From the NCBI RefSeq assembly GCF_900250075.1, contig NZ_LT977071.1, forward strand, positions 620,001 through 684,000: a stretch of 64,000 nt of DNA, written 5' to 3'. Source of the stretch: Cupriavidus taiwanensis. GTDB lineage: Bacteria > Pseudomonadota > Gammaproteobacteria > Burkholderiales > Burkholderiaceae. Position 1 is the stretch's first letter. Every line of letters starts with the position of its first letter. The position numbers and the translations under genes were made by a program. Shown piece after piece: positions 1-10,386 of the stretch. The notes beneath the pieces are model-generated. The model was not told where the DNA came from and made no database searches. It was given only the letters and a program-made list of their open reading frames with translations.

Positions 1-6
1 ACGATC

Positions 7-33
7 CGGGACAACCGATTTACATTTCGGGAC
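7..33 (+). promoter_or_regulatory. Direct-repeat operator candidate upstream of the AraC gene
   Basis: Two copies of CGGGAC (7-12 and 28-33) stand 21 bp apart, ending 28 bp before the ATG at 62. AraC-type proteins often bind direct repeats spaced by about two helical turns. A similar pair lies upstream of the MFS gene at 4421-4449, so both may be bound by the AraC protein encoded here. This is inference from sequence similarity only. Confidence 0.4.
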
Positions 34-61
34 ACTCAGGGAAAGCCCGGAAGCCGCTGTC

Positions 62-1066
62 ATGTCCTACTACCTGCGCAGTGCCAGCCTGACCAACTAC
101 GTCGAAGTCGCGCGTGCGCTGGGGCTGGACCCGTACCAGCAGCTCAGGGCCGCGAAGATCAACCGCTCGGTGCTGCTCGACCCCGACATCCGCATCCCGG
201 CGACCTCGGTGGGTCGCTTGCTGGATGCGTCGGCGCGCGCCGCCGGGGCCGAGGATTTCGGCCTGCGCATGGCCGAGCTGCGCGAGTTCTCCAATCTCGG
301 CCCGCTGGCTTTCGTGGTGCGCGAGGAACCGACGCTGCGCCGGGCGCTGGAGTCGATGGTCCGCTACATGGGGCTGCAGAATGAAGCGCTGGCGATGCGC
401 GTCGAAGACAGCGACGACCTGGTGATGATCCGGCTGCAGGTCCTCAGCGAAGCGCCGGGCACGTTGCGGCAGGCGACCGACCTGGCGGTGGGCGTGATGT
501 TCCGCATGCTGAAGCTGTTCCTGGGGCCATCCTGGCGGCCGCGCAGCATCTGCTTCACGCACCCGGCGCCGGCCAGCACGGCGACGTACACGCGCGTGTT
601 CGGCATGGCCGGCTCGTTCAACCAGGATTTCGACGGCATCGTCTGCCAGGCGGCGGACCTGGAAGCGCCCTTGCCGTCGTACGACCCGGTGATGGCGCAG
701 CAGGTGAAGCAATATCTCGGCACGCTGCTGGCGCAGTCGACCGCGGCCACCATGCCGGACATGGTGCGCAAGCTGGTGTACGCGCTGCTGCCGACCGGGC
801 TGTGCTCGGTGGAACGCGTGGCCCAGCATCTCAGCGTCGACCGCCGCACCGTGCACCGGCGCCTGGAGCAGGCGCACACCAGCTACTCCGACATCCTCGC
901 CGAAGCCCGCGCCGACCTGGTGATCCGTTACCTGGAGAACCGCGAGCGGCCGCTTTCAGAAGTAGCGGCGCTGCTCGGCTTTTCGTCGCTGAGCGCGTTC
1001 TCGCGCTGGTTCAGCGCACGCTTCGGGCGCAGCGTGTCGGCTTGGCGGGCGCAGTCCGGACAGTAA
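62..1066 (+). CDS. AraC family transcriptional regulator
   Basis: A 334-residue DNA-binding regulator. Roughly residues 25-210 resemble the arabinose-binding-like N-terminal domain found in AraC proteins such as OruR/ArgR-type regulators. The C-terminal part (about 246-330) holds two helix-turn-helix units, the second ending in the typical LLGFSSLSAFSRWF stretch. It converges on a porin gene whose operon (MFS, hydrolase, porin) starts near 4.33 kb. Similar direct repeats lie upstream of both this gene and that operon, so the protein probably regulates itself and the transport operon. The inducer cannot be told from sequence. Confidence 0.88.
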   Translation: MSYYLRSASLTNYVEVARALGLDPYQQLRAAKINRSVLLDPDIRIPATSVGRLLDASARAAGAEDFGLRMAELREFSNLGPLAFVVREEPTLRRALESMVRYMGLQNEALAMRVEDSDDLVMIRLQVLSEAPGTLRQATDLAVGVMFRMLKLFLGPSWRPRSICFTHPAPASTATYTRVFGMAGSFNQDFDGIVCQAADLEAPLPSYDPVMAQQVKQYLGTLLAQSTAATMPDMVRKLVYALLPTGLCSVERVAQHLSVDRRTVHRRLEQAHTSYSDILAEARADLVIRYLENRERPLSEVAALLGFSSLSAFSRWFSARFGRSVSAWRAQSGQ

Positions 1067-1098
1067 AAAAAGCCGCCTGCGCAACCACGCGCGGCGGC
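1065..1098 (-). terminator. Intrinsic terminator of the porin gene
   Basis: On the minus strand GCCGCC-GCGC pairs with GCGC-(A)-GGCGGC around a 6-nt loop, followed by seven T (seen as A at 1065-1071). It sits about 35 bp past the porin stop codon and overlaps the AraC stop codon. Confidence 0.75.
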
Positions 1099-1131
1099 CA
1101 TAACGAGCCCCGTCTGGCAGCAAGGCCCGGA

Positions 1132-2295
1132 TCAGAACTTGTGCCGGATCCCCAGCGCCACGCCCACCATGCTGCGTTGCCCGTTGGCCGCGGCATAGCT
1201 GTTGCTCAGCGACAGGCTGTTGGCATAGACCGTGGCCAGCGATTCCAGCATCAGCCCGGCATTGCGCGCATAGGCGGTGGACACGTACACGTCGGTGCGT
1301 TTCGAGAATGCATAGTTGGCGATAAAGGCCAGCTGCCACGGATTGGCCACGTGCGTGTCGCCGAACAGGCTCCTGACGTTGTCGTAGTTGTATTCGAGCG
1401 TCAGCCCCACGGCCGGAGTGACCTGGTAGTTGGCACCGATCCAGTAAAAGTCGTCGCGCTGGATCACCACGTCGGCGGCGTTCTTGTTCTGGCCCCAGCG
1501 ATAGCCGCCCATGATCTTGGCCGGGCCGAAGGTGTAGCTGGCGCCCACCACGGCCTTGCGCAGCGTGCCGCTGCTGGTGCCGATGGTTGGATTCCACTGG
1601 TCGTAGCCGACGGTGGCGCCGAAGGGTCCGGCGGCATACGCCAGCGAGGCGCCATAGGCGGTATCGCGGCGGAACTGCCCCGGCACTTCGCCGTTGCCCC
1701 CGATCGGCGTGGCGATGCCGACCGTCTGCGGCAGTGCCAGCCCGACGCCGAACGACCAGTGCGCGCGCGCCGTCAGCGGGCCGAACTGGCCGGTGTACTT
1801 GACGGTGTTGTCCTCGCGGAAGTTGGGGCCCGCCTGCAGCACCACCGGTTCGTATTGCGTGGCGTAGGCCGTGGGCGAGAAATTCGCCAGGGCTTCGAAG
1901 ATCGAGGTGTACTGGCGGCCCAGGCTGAGCTGGCCCATGTTGGCGTGGCGCACGGCGACAAAGGCCTGGCGACCGAACAGGCGCCCGGCTTGCTGCAACG
2001 CGCCGTTGTCCACGCCGAAGCCGCTTTCCAGCACAAACGATGCCTGCCATCCGGAACCCAGGTCCTCCATGCCGCGCAGGCCCCAGCGCGAGCCGGACAG
2101 GCCGCCCGAGTCCATGCGGAACACCTTGTCGCCCGGCCCGCGGTTGAAGCCATTCGCGGCGACCGGTACGGCGCCGACGCGGTTCACATATTCGACGTTG
2201 ATGTCGGCCACGCCATACAGCGTGACCGACGATTGCGCGACGGCCGCCAGCGGGCACCCCAGTATCAGGGCCATGACGGTGTTTCTGGTTTTCAT
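1132..2295 (-). CDS. Outer-membrane porin (OmpC-like, beta-proteobacterial type)
   Basis: A 387-residue trimeric-porin family protein that should form a general diffusion channel in the outer membrane. Residues 1-20 are a signal peptide ending AAVA, followed by QSSVTLYGVADINVEY, the typical first strand of Burkholderiales porins. The protein ends in Phe (ALGIRHKF), the usual barrel-assembly signal. The ATG at 2295 was chosen because AAGGAGGAG lies just upstream and the signal peptide starts there; the reading frame extends further upstream without coding character. It is the last gene of an MFS-hydrolase-porin run on the minus strand, which suggests uptake of a small organic substrate. Confidence 0.92.
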   Translation of the reverse strand: MKTRNTVMALILGCPLAAVAQSSVTLYGVADINVEYVNRVGAVPVAANGFNRGPGDKVFRMDSGGLSGSRWGLRGMEDLGSGWQASFVLESGFGVDNGALQQAGRLFGRQAFVAVRHANMGQLSLGRQYTSIFEALANFSPTAYATQYEPVVLQAGPNFREDNTVKYTGQFGPLTARAHWSFGVGLALPQTVGIATPIGGNGEVPGQFRRDTAYGASLAYAAGPFGATVGYDQWNPTIGTSSGTLRKAVVGASYTFGPAKIMGGYRWGQNKNAADVVIQRDDFYWIGANYQVTPAVGLTLEYNYDNVRSLFGDTHVANPWQLAFIANYAFSKRTDVYVSTAYARNAGLMLESLATVYANSLSLSNSYAAANGQRSMVGVALGIRHKF

Positions 2296-2363
2296 CTCTC
2301 TCCTCCTTGTTGGCCCGGCCTTGGTGGCCGGATGTTCTTGTCGTGACGCGCGCTGCGGCGCGC

Positions 2364-2957
2364 TCAGGCCTGCTGCACGACCAGCGCGTCCAGTTCCGCC
2401 AGCAGGGCATGGGCGCGCGGCCAGGGACCGTAGCCGGCGGCCGGGTTGAGGTGGCCGACGTTGCCCAGGTCCACCAGCCCACTGCCCCACGCGGCGGCCA
2501 TTTCAGTGACGCGCGCATGGCTCGCCAGCGGATCGTTGCGGCTGGCCGCCACCAGGCTGGGAAACGGCAACGGCGCCAGCGGCGTCGGCAGCCAGCCGGC
2601 TTGCGCCAGCGCTTGCTGCGCCGGATAGCCCGGCGGCAGCGGCTGCGTGAAGTCCGGCGGCGTCACCAGCAGCGCGCCACGTATTGGGCGGCGGTGCAAC
2701 GCCGCCCAATGCACGGTGATCATCACGCCGGCGCTGTGCGCGACCAGCACCACCGGCCCGTCGATGTCCGCCAGAGCGGCATCGAGCGCGGCGACACGGG
2801 CGGTGCGGCTGAGCTTGTCGTGCTCCAGCGGCGGCACGCAGCGGGCATCATGCCCTTGTGCCTGAAGCTCGGCCTGGAGCAGGGTCTGCCAGTGCTCGGC
2901 GACGTGGTCGCGCAAGCCCGGCACCATCAGGATGGTGGGCGAAGGGGTAGCAGTCAT
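2364..2957 (-). CDS. RBBP9/YdeN-type alpha/beta hydrolase
   Basis: A 197-residue serine hydrolase. It begins TPTILMVPGLRDHVAEHWQ, typical of the RBBP9/YdeN family, and carries the nucleophile elbow AHSAGV near residue 78. The acid is likely in SRNDPLAS and the base in GNVGHLN near the C-terminus. Family members are small esterases whose substrates are mostly unknown. The start at 2957 follows the MFS stop by 17 bp, so the two are probably cotranscribed; the porin lies about 70 bp downstream. Confidence 0.85.
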   Translation of the reverse strand: MTATPSPTILMVPGLRDHVAEHWQTLLQAELQAQGHDARCVPPLEHDKLSRTARVAALDAALADIDGPVVLVAHSAGVMITVHWAALHRRPIRGALLVTPPDFTQPLPPGYPAQQALAQAGWLPTPLAPLPFPSLVAASRNDPLASHARVTEMAAAWGSGLVDLGNVGHLNPAAGYGPWPRAHALLAELDALVVQQA

Positions 2958-2974
2958 GGTGGGATCAGAAAAAG

Positions 2975-4327
2975 TCAGACAGGAACGGCGTGGGGCACGG
3001 GTTGGCCATCCAGGCGCCGCAGGTCCGCGGCATAGTGACGGCGGCCGATGCAGAACAGCAGCGTGGCGGCGGCGCCGGCCAGCGGCATCCATTGCAGCGC
3101 GCCGCTCAGGCCGATGCGGTCGGCCAGCACGCCGGTCAGGAACGGGCCTGGCGCCAGGCCTAGCAGGTTGTTGATAAGCGTCAGCGTCGCAAACGCGGTG
3201 GCGTGGATGGCAGGCCGCGTCAGGTTGGCCACCATCGCGCTGGCCGGGCCGGCGCAGCCGCCCACCACCAGCATGCCCGCGCCGATCAGCACCAGCTGGG
3301 CCGTGCCGGCGGGCAGCCGGAACGCCGTCATCAGCAATACGCAGCAGACCAGGCTGTAGGCGATGGCCATGTGCCATTTGCGCCCGGGCGCGCGCCGCGC
3401 CACGCGGTCGGTCAGCGCGCCGCAGGCCACCATGCCGGCGCCCGCTACCAGCACCAGCAACGCCGCCGCCACACCAGCCCGCCCGGTTGCCATGCCGTAC
3501 TCACGCGCCAGGAAGCTCGGCAGCCACGCCAGCAGCGCGGCCATCACCAGCAGTTGCAAGGCGCTGCCGGCACAGGCGCACAGCATCGAGGGCAGCGTCA
3601 GCAGTTCGCGCACGATCCGGCGCGGCGCCAGCTGGCACGCCGTGGCCGCGTCGCGGTTGCCGTCCTCAGTGGCGCCAATACGCTGCTGCAGCCGGCGCAG
3701 CCGCTGCTCGCTGATCGTCAGCGCATAGCAGGCCACCATCGCCAGCCCGAACGCGGCCATCCCGGCAAAGGCCATGCGCCAGCCGAAATGTGCGGACAGG
3801 ATGCCGCCCAGTCCCATGCCCAGCACCGAGCCGAACGCGCCGCCGGCGATGAACGCAGCGCTGAGGCTGGCGCGCAGGTGGCGCGGGAACACCGACACCA
3901 CCACCGCGATGCCGACGCTGCCGTAGGCGGCCTCGCCGATGCCGACGCACAGCCGCGCCAGGAACATCTGCCCAAAGCTGCCCGCCAGCGCGCAGCCCAG
4001 CGTGGCCAGGCTCCACAGCGCCGCCATCAGGATCAGGCTGCGCACGCGGCCCCAGCGGTCGGCCAGCAGCGACAGCGGAAGCGCCAGCACGCCCACCATC
4101 AGCGCCACCACCCCGCCGAGCGCGCCCAGTTCCGTATCCCCCAGCTGCCATTCGGCCTTCAACAGCGGAAACACGGCATTGAGCACCTGGCGCGACATGT
4201 AGTCCGACAGCAGCAGCGCAAAGGTCAGCGCAAACACCAGCCACGCATAGCGCGGTCCGGCAGCCGCGGGCGCGGCCGGCGTGGGCGCGGCGGATGCGGC
4301 GGCAAGGGCAAGGCGGGATCTGGGCAT
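2975..4327 (-). CDS. MFS transporter
   Basis: A 450-residue major facilitator superfamily permease with about twelve hydrophobic segments, the first at residues 28-46. The loop after the second segment reads LLADRWGRVRS, the superfamily signature. The fold resembles the aromatic acid/anion symporter-like branch, but the substrate cannot be assigned. It is the first gene of a minus-strand operon with the YdeN-like hydrolase and the porin, so substrate entry (porin), uptake (MFS) and hydrolysis may belong together. A direct-repeat operator candidate lies about 95 bp upstream. Confidence 0.88.
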   Translation of the reverse strand: MPRSRLALAAASAAPTPAAPAAAGPRYAWLVFALTFALLLSDYMSRQVLNAVFPLLKAEWQLGDTELGALGGVVALMVGVLALPLSLLADRWGRVRSLILMAALWSLATLGCALAGSFGQMFLARLCVGIGEAAYGSVGIAVVVSVFPRHLRASLSAAFIAGGAFGSVLGMGLGGILSAHFGWRMAFAGMAAFGLAMVACYALTISEQRLRRLQQRIGATEDGNRDAATACQLAPRRIVRELLTLPSMLCACAGSALQLLVMAALLAWLPSFLAREYGMATGRAGVAAALLVLVAGAGMVACGALTDRVARRAPGRKWHMAIAYSLVCCVLLMTAFRLPAGTAQLVLIGAGMLVVGGCAGPASAMVANLTRPAIHATAFATLTLINNLLGLAPGPFLTGVLADRIGLSGALQWMPLAGAAATLLFCIGRRHYAADLRRLDGQPVPHAVPV

Positions 4328-4420
4328 GGGCGTCTCCGGAAGCCGGCCGGCGGTCTTGGCGCCGCCGTGTGTTCAGTACCCGCGCGGAGTGGCGGGTGAG
4401 CGCAGCCAGTATCTGGCGAT

Positions 4421-4449
4421 CGGGACTACGCGGTTTGATATTCCGGGAC
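4421..4449 (-). promoter_or_regulatory. Direct-repeat operator candidate upstream of the MFS operon
   Basis: CGGGAC occurs at 4421-4426 and 4444-4449, 23 bp apart. The spacer shares the pattern GGTTTGATATT with the spacer of the pair at 7-33 (GATTTACATT). It lies 94-122 bp upstream of the MFS start. Probable binding site for the AraC protein at 62-1066; unproven. Confidence 0.38.
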
Positions 4450-4491
4450 GTTCGCTTGACATTACGTGACAGGTGGGGAAAACGCCGAGAC

Positions 4492-4522
4492 AAAAAAAAC
4501 CGGCACCCTCAGGTGCCGGTTT
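4492..4522 (-). terminator. Intrinsic terminator of argG
   Basis: An 11-bp stem, AAACCGGCACC pairing with GGTGCCGGTTT around a 4-nt loop, is followed on the minus strand by a run of eight T. It lies about 40 bp past the argG stop codon. Confidence 0.88.
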
Positions 4523-4559
4523 CTGGCGGCCCCCGCCGTCAGGCGGGGAAGCGCGAAGC

Positions 4560-6208
<1,649 letters not shown>

Positions 6209-7372
6209 ATGCTGCATCGCGCCCTGGAAGGTGTCCGGGTCCTGGATTTGTCGCGCATCCTGGCCGGTCCCTGGTGTACCCAGAACCTGGCCGACCTGGG
6301 CGCCGAGGTGACCAAGGTCGAACACCCCGAACGCGGCGACGATACCCGCGGCTGGGGCCCGCCCTACCTCGACGCACCGGCCGGCACCGAAGGCGACCCG
6401 CGCCTGTCCGGCTACTTCATCTGCTGCAACCGCGGCAAGCGTTCGCTCGCGATCGACTATGGCACGCCCGAAGGCGCGGCGCAGGTGCGCGAACTGGCGC
6501 GCACGGCCGACGTGCTGGTCGAGAACTACAAGGTCGGCACGCTGCGCCGCTACGGGCTGGACTACGACACGCTCAAGGCCATCAACCCGCGCCTGGTCTA
6601 CCTGTCGATCACCGGCTTCGGCCAGAGCGGGCCGATGGCGGACAAGCCTGGCTACGACTACGTGTTCCAGGGCATGGGCGGGCTCATGAGCTACACCGGC
6701 CAGCCCGACGGCACGCCCGGCGCCGGCCCGCTGCGCACCGGCGTCGCGGTGGTCGACCTGAGCACCGGCATGTATGCCACCTCCGCGGTACTGGCCGCGC
6801 TGTACCAGCGCCAGGCGACCGGCGTGGGCGCGCACCTGGACATCGCGCTGCTCGACGTGGCGGTGGCGATGAATGCCAACCAGGCCGCCAACTACCTGGT
6901 GTCGGGCCAGAACCCGCAGCGCAGCGGCAACGCCCATCCCAACTGCGCGCCGTATGAAGTGTTCCGCTGCGCCGACGGCCACCTGATCCTGGCGATCGGC
7001 AATGACAGCCAGTTCGCGCGTTTCTGCGCCGTGGCCGGCATGCCGGATCTAGCGCAGGACCCGCGCTACGCCACCAATTCCGCGCGCATCGAACACCTGG
7101 ACGCCTTGCGCGCGCGGCTGACCGAACTCTTTCCCACCCGCACCCGTGCCGCCTGGACCGAGGCCTTCGACGCCGCCGGCGTGCCCTGGGGCCCGATCCA
7201 CACCATGGACGAAGTCTTCGCCCATCCGCAGGTCAGGCACCGCAAGCTGATGCAGGTGGCCGAGCACCCCGTGATGGGGCGCGTGCCGATGGTGCGCAAC
7301 CCGATGCTGGCCGGGCACGAGGCCCCGCCGGCACCGCCCCCGCTGCTGGGCGAACACAGCCCTCAGCGCTGA
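6209..7372 (+). CDS. CaiB/BaiF family (class III) CoA-transferase
   Basis: A 387-residue enzyme that moves CoA between carboxylic acids through an aspartyl-CoA anhydride. It starts LEGVRVLDLSRILAGPWCTQNLADLGAEVTKVE, the family hallmark. Asp150 in the PGYD-YVFQ motif corresponds to the catalytic aspartate. The ATG at 6209 is preceded by GGAAAGCGGAG. It heads an operon with a Bug receptor and an enoyl-CoA hydratase homologue, which points to uptake and CoA-dependent breakdown of an organic acid of unknown identity. Ordinary length for the family. Confidence 0.92.
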   Translation: MLHRALEGVRVLDLSRILAGPWCTQNLADLGAEVTKVEHPERGDDTRGWGPPYLDAPAGTEGDPRLSGYFICCNRGKRSLAIDYGTPEGAAQVRELARTADVLVENYKVGTLRRYGLDYDTLKAINPRLVYLSITGFGQSGPMADKPGYDYVFQGMGGLMSYTGQPDGTPGAGPLRTGVAVVDLSTGMYATSAVLAALYQRQATGVGAHLDIALLDVAVAMNANQAANYLVSGQNPQRSGNAHPNCAPYEVFRCADGHLILAIGNDSQFARFCAVAGMPDLAQDPRYATNSARIEHLDALRARLTELFPTRTRAAWTEAFDAAGVPWGPIHTMDEVFAHPQVRHRKLMQVAEHPVMGRVPMVRNPMLAGHEAPPAPPPLLGEHSPQR

Positions 7373-7416
7373 CCGTTCTGCCACGACATCTATAACCCCG
7401 ACCCGGAGACATCCCG

Positions 7417-8376
7417 ATGAAGCCAACCCTTTTCGCCATGGCCCTGCTCGGCATTGCCAGCAGCGCGCACGCCGCCTATCCCGAGCGGCCGATCAAGCTG
7501 ATCGTGCCCTACGCGGCCGGCGGCACCACCGACATCATTGCCCGCATCGTCGGCACCCGCCTGGGCCCGGTGCTGGGCCAGCCAGTGGTGATCGAAAACC
7601 GCCCCGGCGCCGGCGGCGCGGTCGGCAGCGCCTACGCGGCCAAGCAGCCGGCAGACGGCTACACGCTGGTGATGGAGGTGGAAAGCTCGCACGCGGTCAA
7701 CCCCAACGTCTACCTGAAGACCGCCTACGACCCGGTCAAGGACTTCGCGCCGATCAGCAACCTGGCCGACGTGCCCAACGTGCTGGTGGTCAATCCCGCC
7801 TTCCCGGCGACGGACCTGGCATCCTTCATCAAGCAGCTCAAGGCCAATCCCGGCAAATATTCGTTCGGCTCGTCCGGCAACGGCGGCCTCAGCCACATGA
7901 ACGGCGAGCTGTTCATGAATACCACCGGCACGCGCATGCTGCACGTGCCGTACAAGGGGCTGGGCCCGGCGCTCAACGATGCTGTGGCCGGGCAGATCCA
8001 GGTGGTGTTCGACAATATCCCGTCGTCGTCCGGACTGATCCAGGGCGGGCGCCTCAAGCCGCTGGCGGTGGCCGCGAAGCAGCGCCTGAAGGTGCTGCCC
8101 AACGTGCCCACCTATGCCGAGGCCGGCCTGGCGGCGATGAACAACCCGTCGTGGTTCGGCCTGGGCGCGCCGGCCGGCACGCCCGCCGCCATCCTCGACC
8201 AGCTCAACGACGCGGTGCGCAAGGTGCTGGCCGAGCCCGAGGTGGTCGCCGCCATCGAGAAACAGGGCGCGATCCCGGCACCGACCTCGCGCAAGGCCTT
8301 TGGCGACCTGATCCGTGGGCAGAACGCGCACTGGCAGCAGGTGGTCGAGGCCATCCACTTCACCAAGCTCCAGTAA
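7417..8376 (+). CDS. Bug/TctC-type periplasmic solute-binding protein
   Basis: A 319-residue tripartite tricarboxylate transporter receptor. Residues 1-19 form a signal peptide ending in AHA, followed by the family motif YPERPIKLIVPYAAGGTTD. The mid-region PFKG-like segment is seen as HVPYKGLGPALNDAVAGQIQ. Bug proteins bind carboxylates or amino acids in the periplasm; many in Burkholderiales have no adjacent membrane subunits, and none are adjacent here. It lies 44 bp after the CoA-transferase and 15 bp before the hydratase gene, so all three are probably one transcript. The ligand is probably the acid activated by the CoA-transferase. Confidence 0.93.
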   Translation: MKPTLFAMALLGIASSAHAAYPERPIKLIVPYAAGGTTDIIARIVGTRLGPVLGQPVVIENRPGAGGAVGSAYAAKQPADGYTLVMEVESSHAVNPNVYLKTAYDPVKDFAPISNLADVPNVLVVNPAFPATDLASFIKQLKANPGKYSFGSSGNGGLSHMNGELFMNTTGTRMLHVPYKGLGPALNDAVAGQIQVVFDNIPSSSGLIQGGRLKPLAVAAKQRLKVLPNVPTYAEAGLAAMNNPSWFGLGAPAGTPAAILDQLNDAVRKVLAEPEVVAAIEKQGAIPAPTSRKAFGDLIRGQNAHWQQVVEAIHFTKLQ

Positions 8377-8391
8377 GCCCAGAGGACCGAC

Positions 8392-9168
8392 ATGAGCACA
8401 CTTCAGCAGGAATCGCACGCCGGCGTCGAGATCGACGCGCGCGGCATTGCCACCGTCACCATCCGCGAGGCCGGCTCGCTCAATATCCTGAGCACGCCGG
8501 TGATCGCCTCGCTTACGCGCGCGATCGAAGCGCTGGCCGCCCATGACGCGCTGCGCGTGCTGGTGCTGCGCGGCACCGGCGACAAGGGTTTCATCGGCGG
8601 CGCCGACATCAAGGAGATGGCCGCGCTCGACCGCGCCAGCGCCGAGGCCTTTATCAGCGGCCTGCGCCGGTTGTGCGATGCCGTGCGCCACCTGCCGGTG
8701 CCGGTGATCGCGCGCATGCCGGGCTGGTGCCTGGGCGGGGGGCTGGAACTGGCACTGGCGTGCGACCTGCGCATCGCCGCCGACACCGCGCAGCTGGGCA
8801 TGCCCGAGGTAAAGGTCGGCATCCCGTCGGTGATCCATGCCGCGCTGATGCCGCGCCTGATCGGCAATGCGCGCACCGCGTGGATGCTGCTGACGGGCGA
8901 GATCTCCAACGCGGCCGAGGCGCTGCAGTGGGGGCTGGTCAGCCGCGTGGTGCCGCTGGCGGAACTGGATCAGGAAGTCGAGCGCGTGGCCGCGCTGCTG
9001 GCGGGCTTTGGCCCGGTCGCGGTGCGCCAGCAGAAGCGCCTGCTGCGAGAGTGGGAAGACGCGCCGCTGGAGGTCTCGATCGGCAACAGCGTGACCGAGT
9101 TCGGCAGCGCCTTCGACACCGGCGAGCCGCAGCAGCACATGGCCACCTTCCTGAACCGCAAGCGCTGA
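8392..9168 (+). CDS. Enoyl-CoA hydratase/isomerase family protein
   Basis: A 258-residue crotonase-fold protein. The oxyanion-hole segments are GFIGGADIKEM (about 64-74) and GWCLGGGLELALACDLRIA (about 111-129). Glutamates at the two positions used by hydratases appear to be kept, in GGGLELA and MPEVKVG. It probably hydrates or otherwise modifies a CoA thioester made by the upstream CoA-transferase. Its exact reaction cannot be told, because crotonases vary widely. It is the last gene of the operon and converges on a LysR gene 23 bp away. Confidence 0.9.
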   Translation: MSTLQQESHAGVEIDARGIATVTIREAGSLNILSTPVIASLTRAIEALAAHDALRVLVLRGTGDKGFIGGADIKEMAALDRASAEAFISGLRRLCDAVRHLPVPVIARMPGWCLGGGLELALACDLRIAADTAQLGMPEVKVGIPSVIHAALMPRLIGNARTAWMLLTGEISNAAEALQWGLVSRVVPLAELDQEVERVAALLAGFGPVAVRQQKRLLREWEDAPLEVSIGNSVTEFGSAFDTGEPQQHMATFLNRKR

Positions 9169-9191
9169 CGGGCTAAGCGTGGGACAGGCAG

Positions 9192-10139
9192 TTACGGCGC
9201 CGTGGCCGCCACGGCGCCGCCTTCGCGCGTGGCTGCCACGCGCGGATCGTTGAGCAGGAACTGCGCAAAGGCCTCGGCAAACGCCGGCAGCTTGCCGTCG
9301 GCGCGCACGATCAGGTTCAGCTCGCGCAAGGCCCACGGCTCGGCCAGCCGCACCCCGGCCACGCGCGCCTCGCGCAGCGCCTGCGCCGCGACACTGCGCG
9401 GCACCAGCGCCACGCCGACGCCGGCCTCGGCCAGCGACAGCACCGCATCGAAGCTGTGCGCATGCAGGCGTACATTGGGGCTCTTGCCGGCGCGCTGCGC
9501 CATCTCGCGCAGGAACAGGAAGTTGCTGCTGGTGCGGCTCATGCAGACAAAGTCGAACGCCAGCGCCGCGCCAAAGCGCACCTCCGGCTCGCGCGCCAGC
9601 GGATGCTCGGCCGCCATCACCAGGATCAGCTCGTCGCGCGCGTAGCGCACCGAGCGCACGCCGGCAGCTTCGTCGCCGGTATGGAAATCTCCCGCCAGGA
9701 TGCCGACATCGGCTTCATGCGCCGCCACCGCGGCCAGGATCGCCTGGCTTGCGCGCTCCTCCAGGTCGATGTTCACATCCGGATTGGCCAGCAGGAAGTG
9801 GCTCACGCTGGGAATGATGAAGCCGTTGAGCGAGCTGCTGTTGGCCAGCAGCCGGATATTGCCCTTCAGCCCGGCGGAGAAGCGCCCGACCTCGCCATGC
9901 ATGCGCTCGACGCCCAGCAGCAGTTCGCGCACATGGACCAGCAGGGTTTCGCCGGCCGGCGTCAGCTCCATGCCGCGCGCCGTGCGCACGAACAACGGCG
10001 TGCCCATGGCGTGCTCGAGGTTCTTCAGCCGGTAGCTCGCCGCCGACGCGGTGATGTGGGTGGCCGATGCGCCGCCCGACAGGCTTTGCGCATCGGCAAT
10101 GGCCTGGAACAGGCGGAGGTCGGTCAGTTCGTAACGCAA
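9192..10139 (-). CDS. LysR family transcriptional regulator
   Basis: A 315-residue regulator. The N-terminal winged helix-turn-helix covers about residues 4-63 (LTDLRLFQAIADAQSLSGGASATHI, then SAASYRLKNLEHAMGTPLF). The effector-binding domain follows from about residue 90. It is transcribed towards the CoA-transferase operon rather than away from it, so it may control that operon at a distance or the opposite-strand PhnB-like gene; sequence alone does not decide. It has the normal length for the family. Confidence 0.9.
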   Translation of the reverse strand: MRYELTDLRLFQAIADAQSLSGGASATHITASAASYRLKNLEHAMGTPLFVRTARGMELTPAGETLLVHVRELLLGVERMHGEVGRFSAGLKGNIRLLANSSSLNGFIIPSVSHFLLANPDVNIDLEERASQAILAAVAAHEADVGILAGDFHTGDEAAGVRSVRYARDELILVMAAEHPLAREPEVRFGAALAFDFVCMSRTSSNFLFLREMAQRAGKSPNVRLHAHSFDAVLSLAEAGVGVALVPRSVAAQALREARVAGVRLAEPWALRELNLIVRADGKLPAFAEAFAQFLLNDPRVAATREGGAVAATAP

Positions 10140-10265
10140 GGCAACTCCATTCGGGCCGCGGCAGTCGAAACGGTTGGCGCCGGGCGGGCGCTGTCGCCGG
10201 CCATTCTAGTGCACCTCCGCCGGCGTTCCGGCAGCCGCCCCACCGCGCCGCCAGCGCGTTTAATG

Positions 10266-10314
10266 TGGACGCCGTCCATGTTCTTTGCTAAGGTATTGTG
10301 GACGGCGTACACAA
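10266..10314 (+). promoter_or_regulatory. Double palindromic operator upstream of the PhnB-like gene
   Basis: TGGACGCCGTCCA at 10266-10278 is a perfect inverted repeat about one central base. TTGTGGACGGCGTACACAA at 10296-10314 is the same core with one mismatch and longer arms. Their centres are 33 bp apart, about three helical turns. The core resembles operators of TetR-family repressors. No TetR gene is in this window, so the repressor would be encoded elsewhere. Confidence 0.6.
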
Positions 10315-10386
10315 AGCGTGTCGCCATGTTGCCGAGATCCCGGTGGCCCCTACAGCCCCACAGGCCGCCCCTTCACAGGAGTTGTC

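Noticed and set aside
7390..9336. A 648-codon minus-strand frame over the Bug receptor and the hydratase
   Set aside because: It is a shadow of two well-supported genes in the opposite strand and has no family features.
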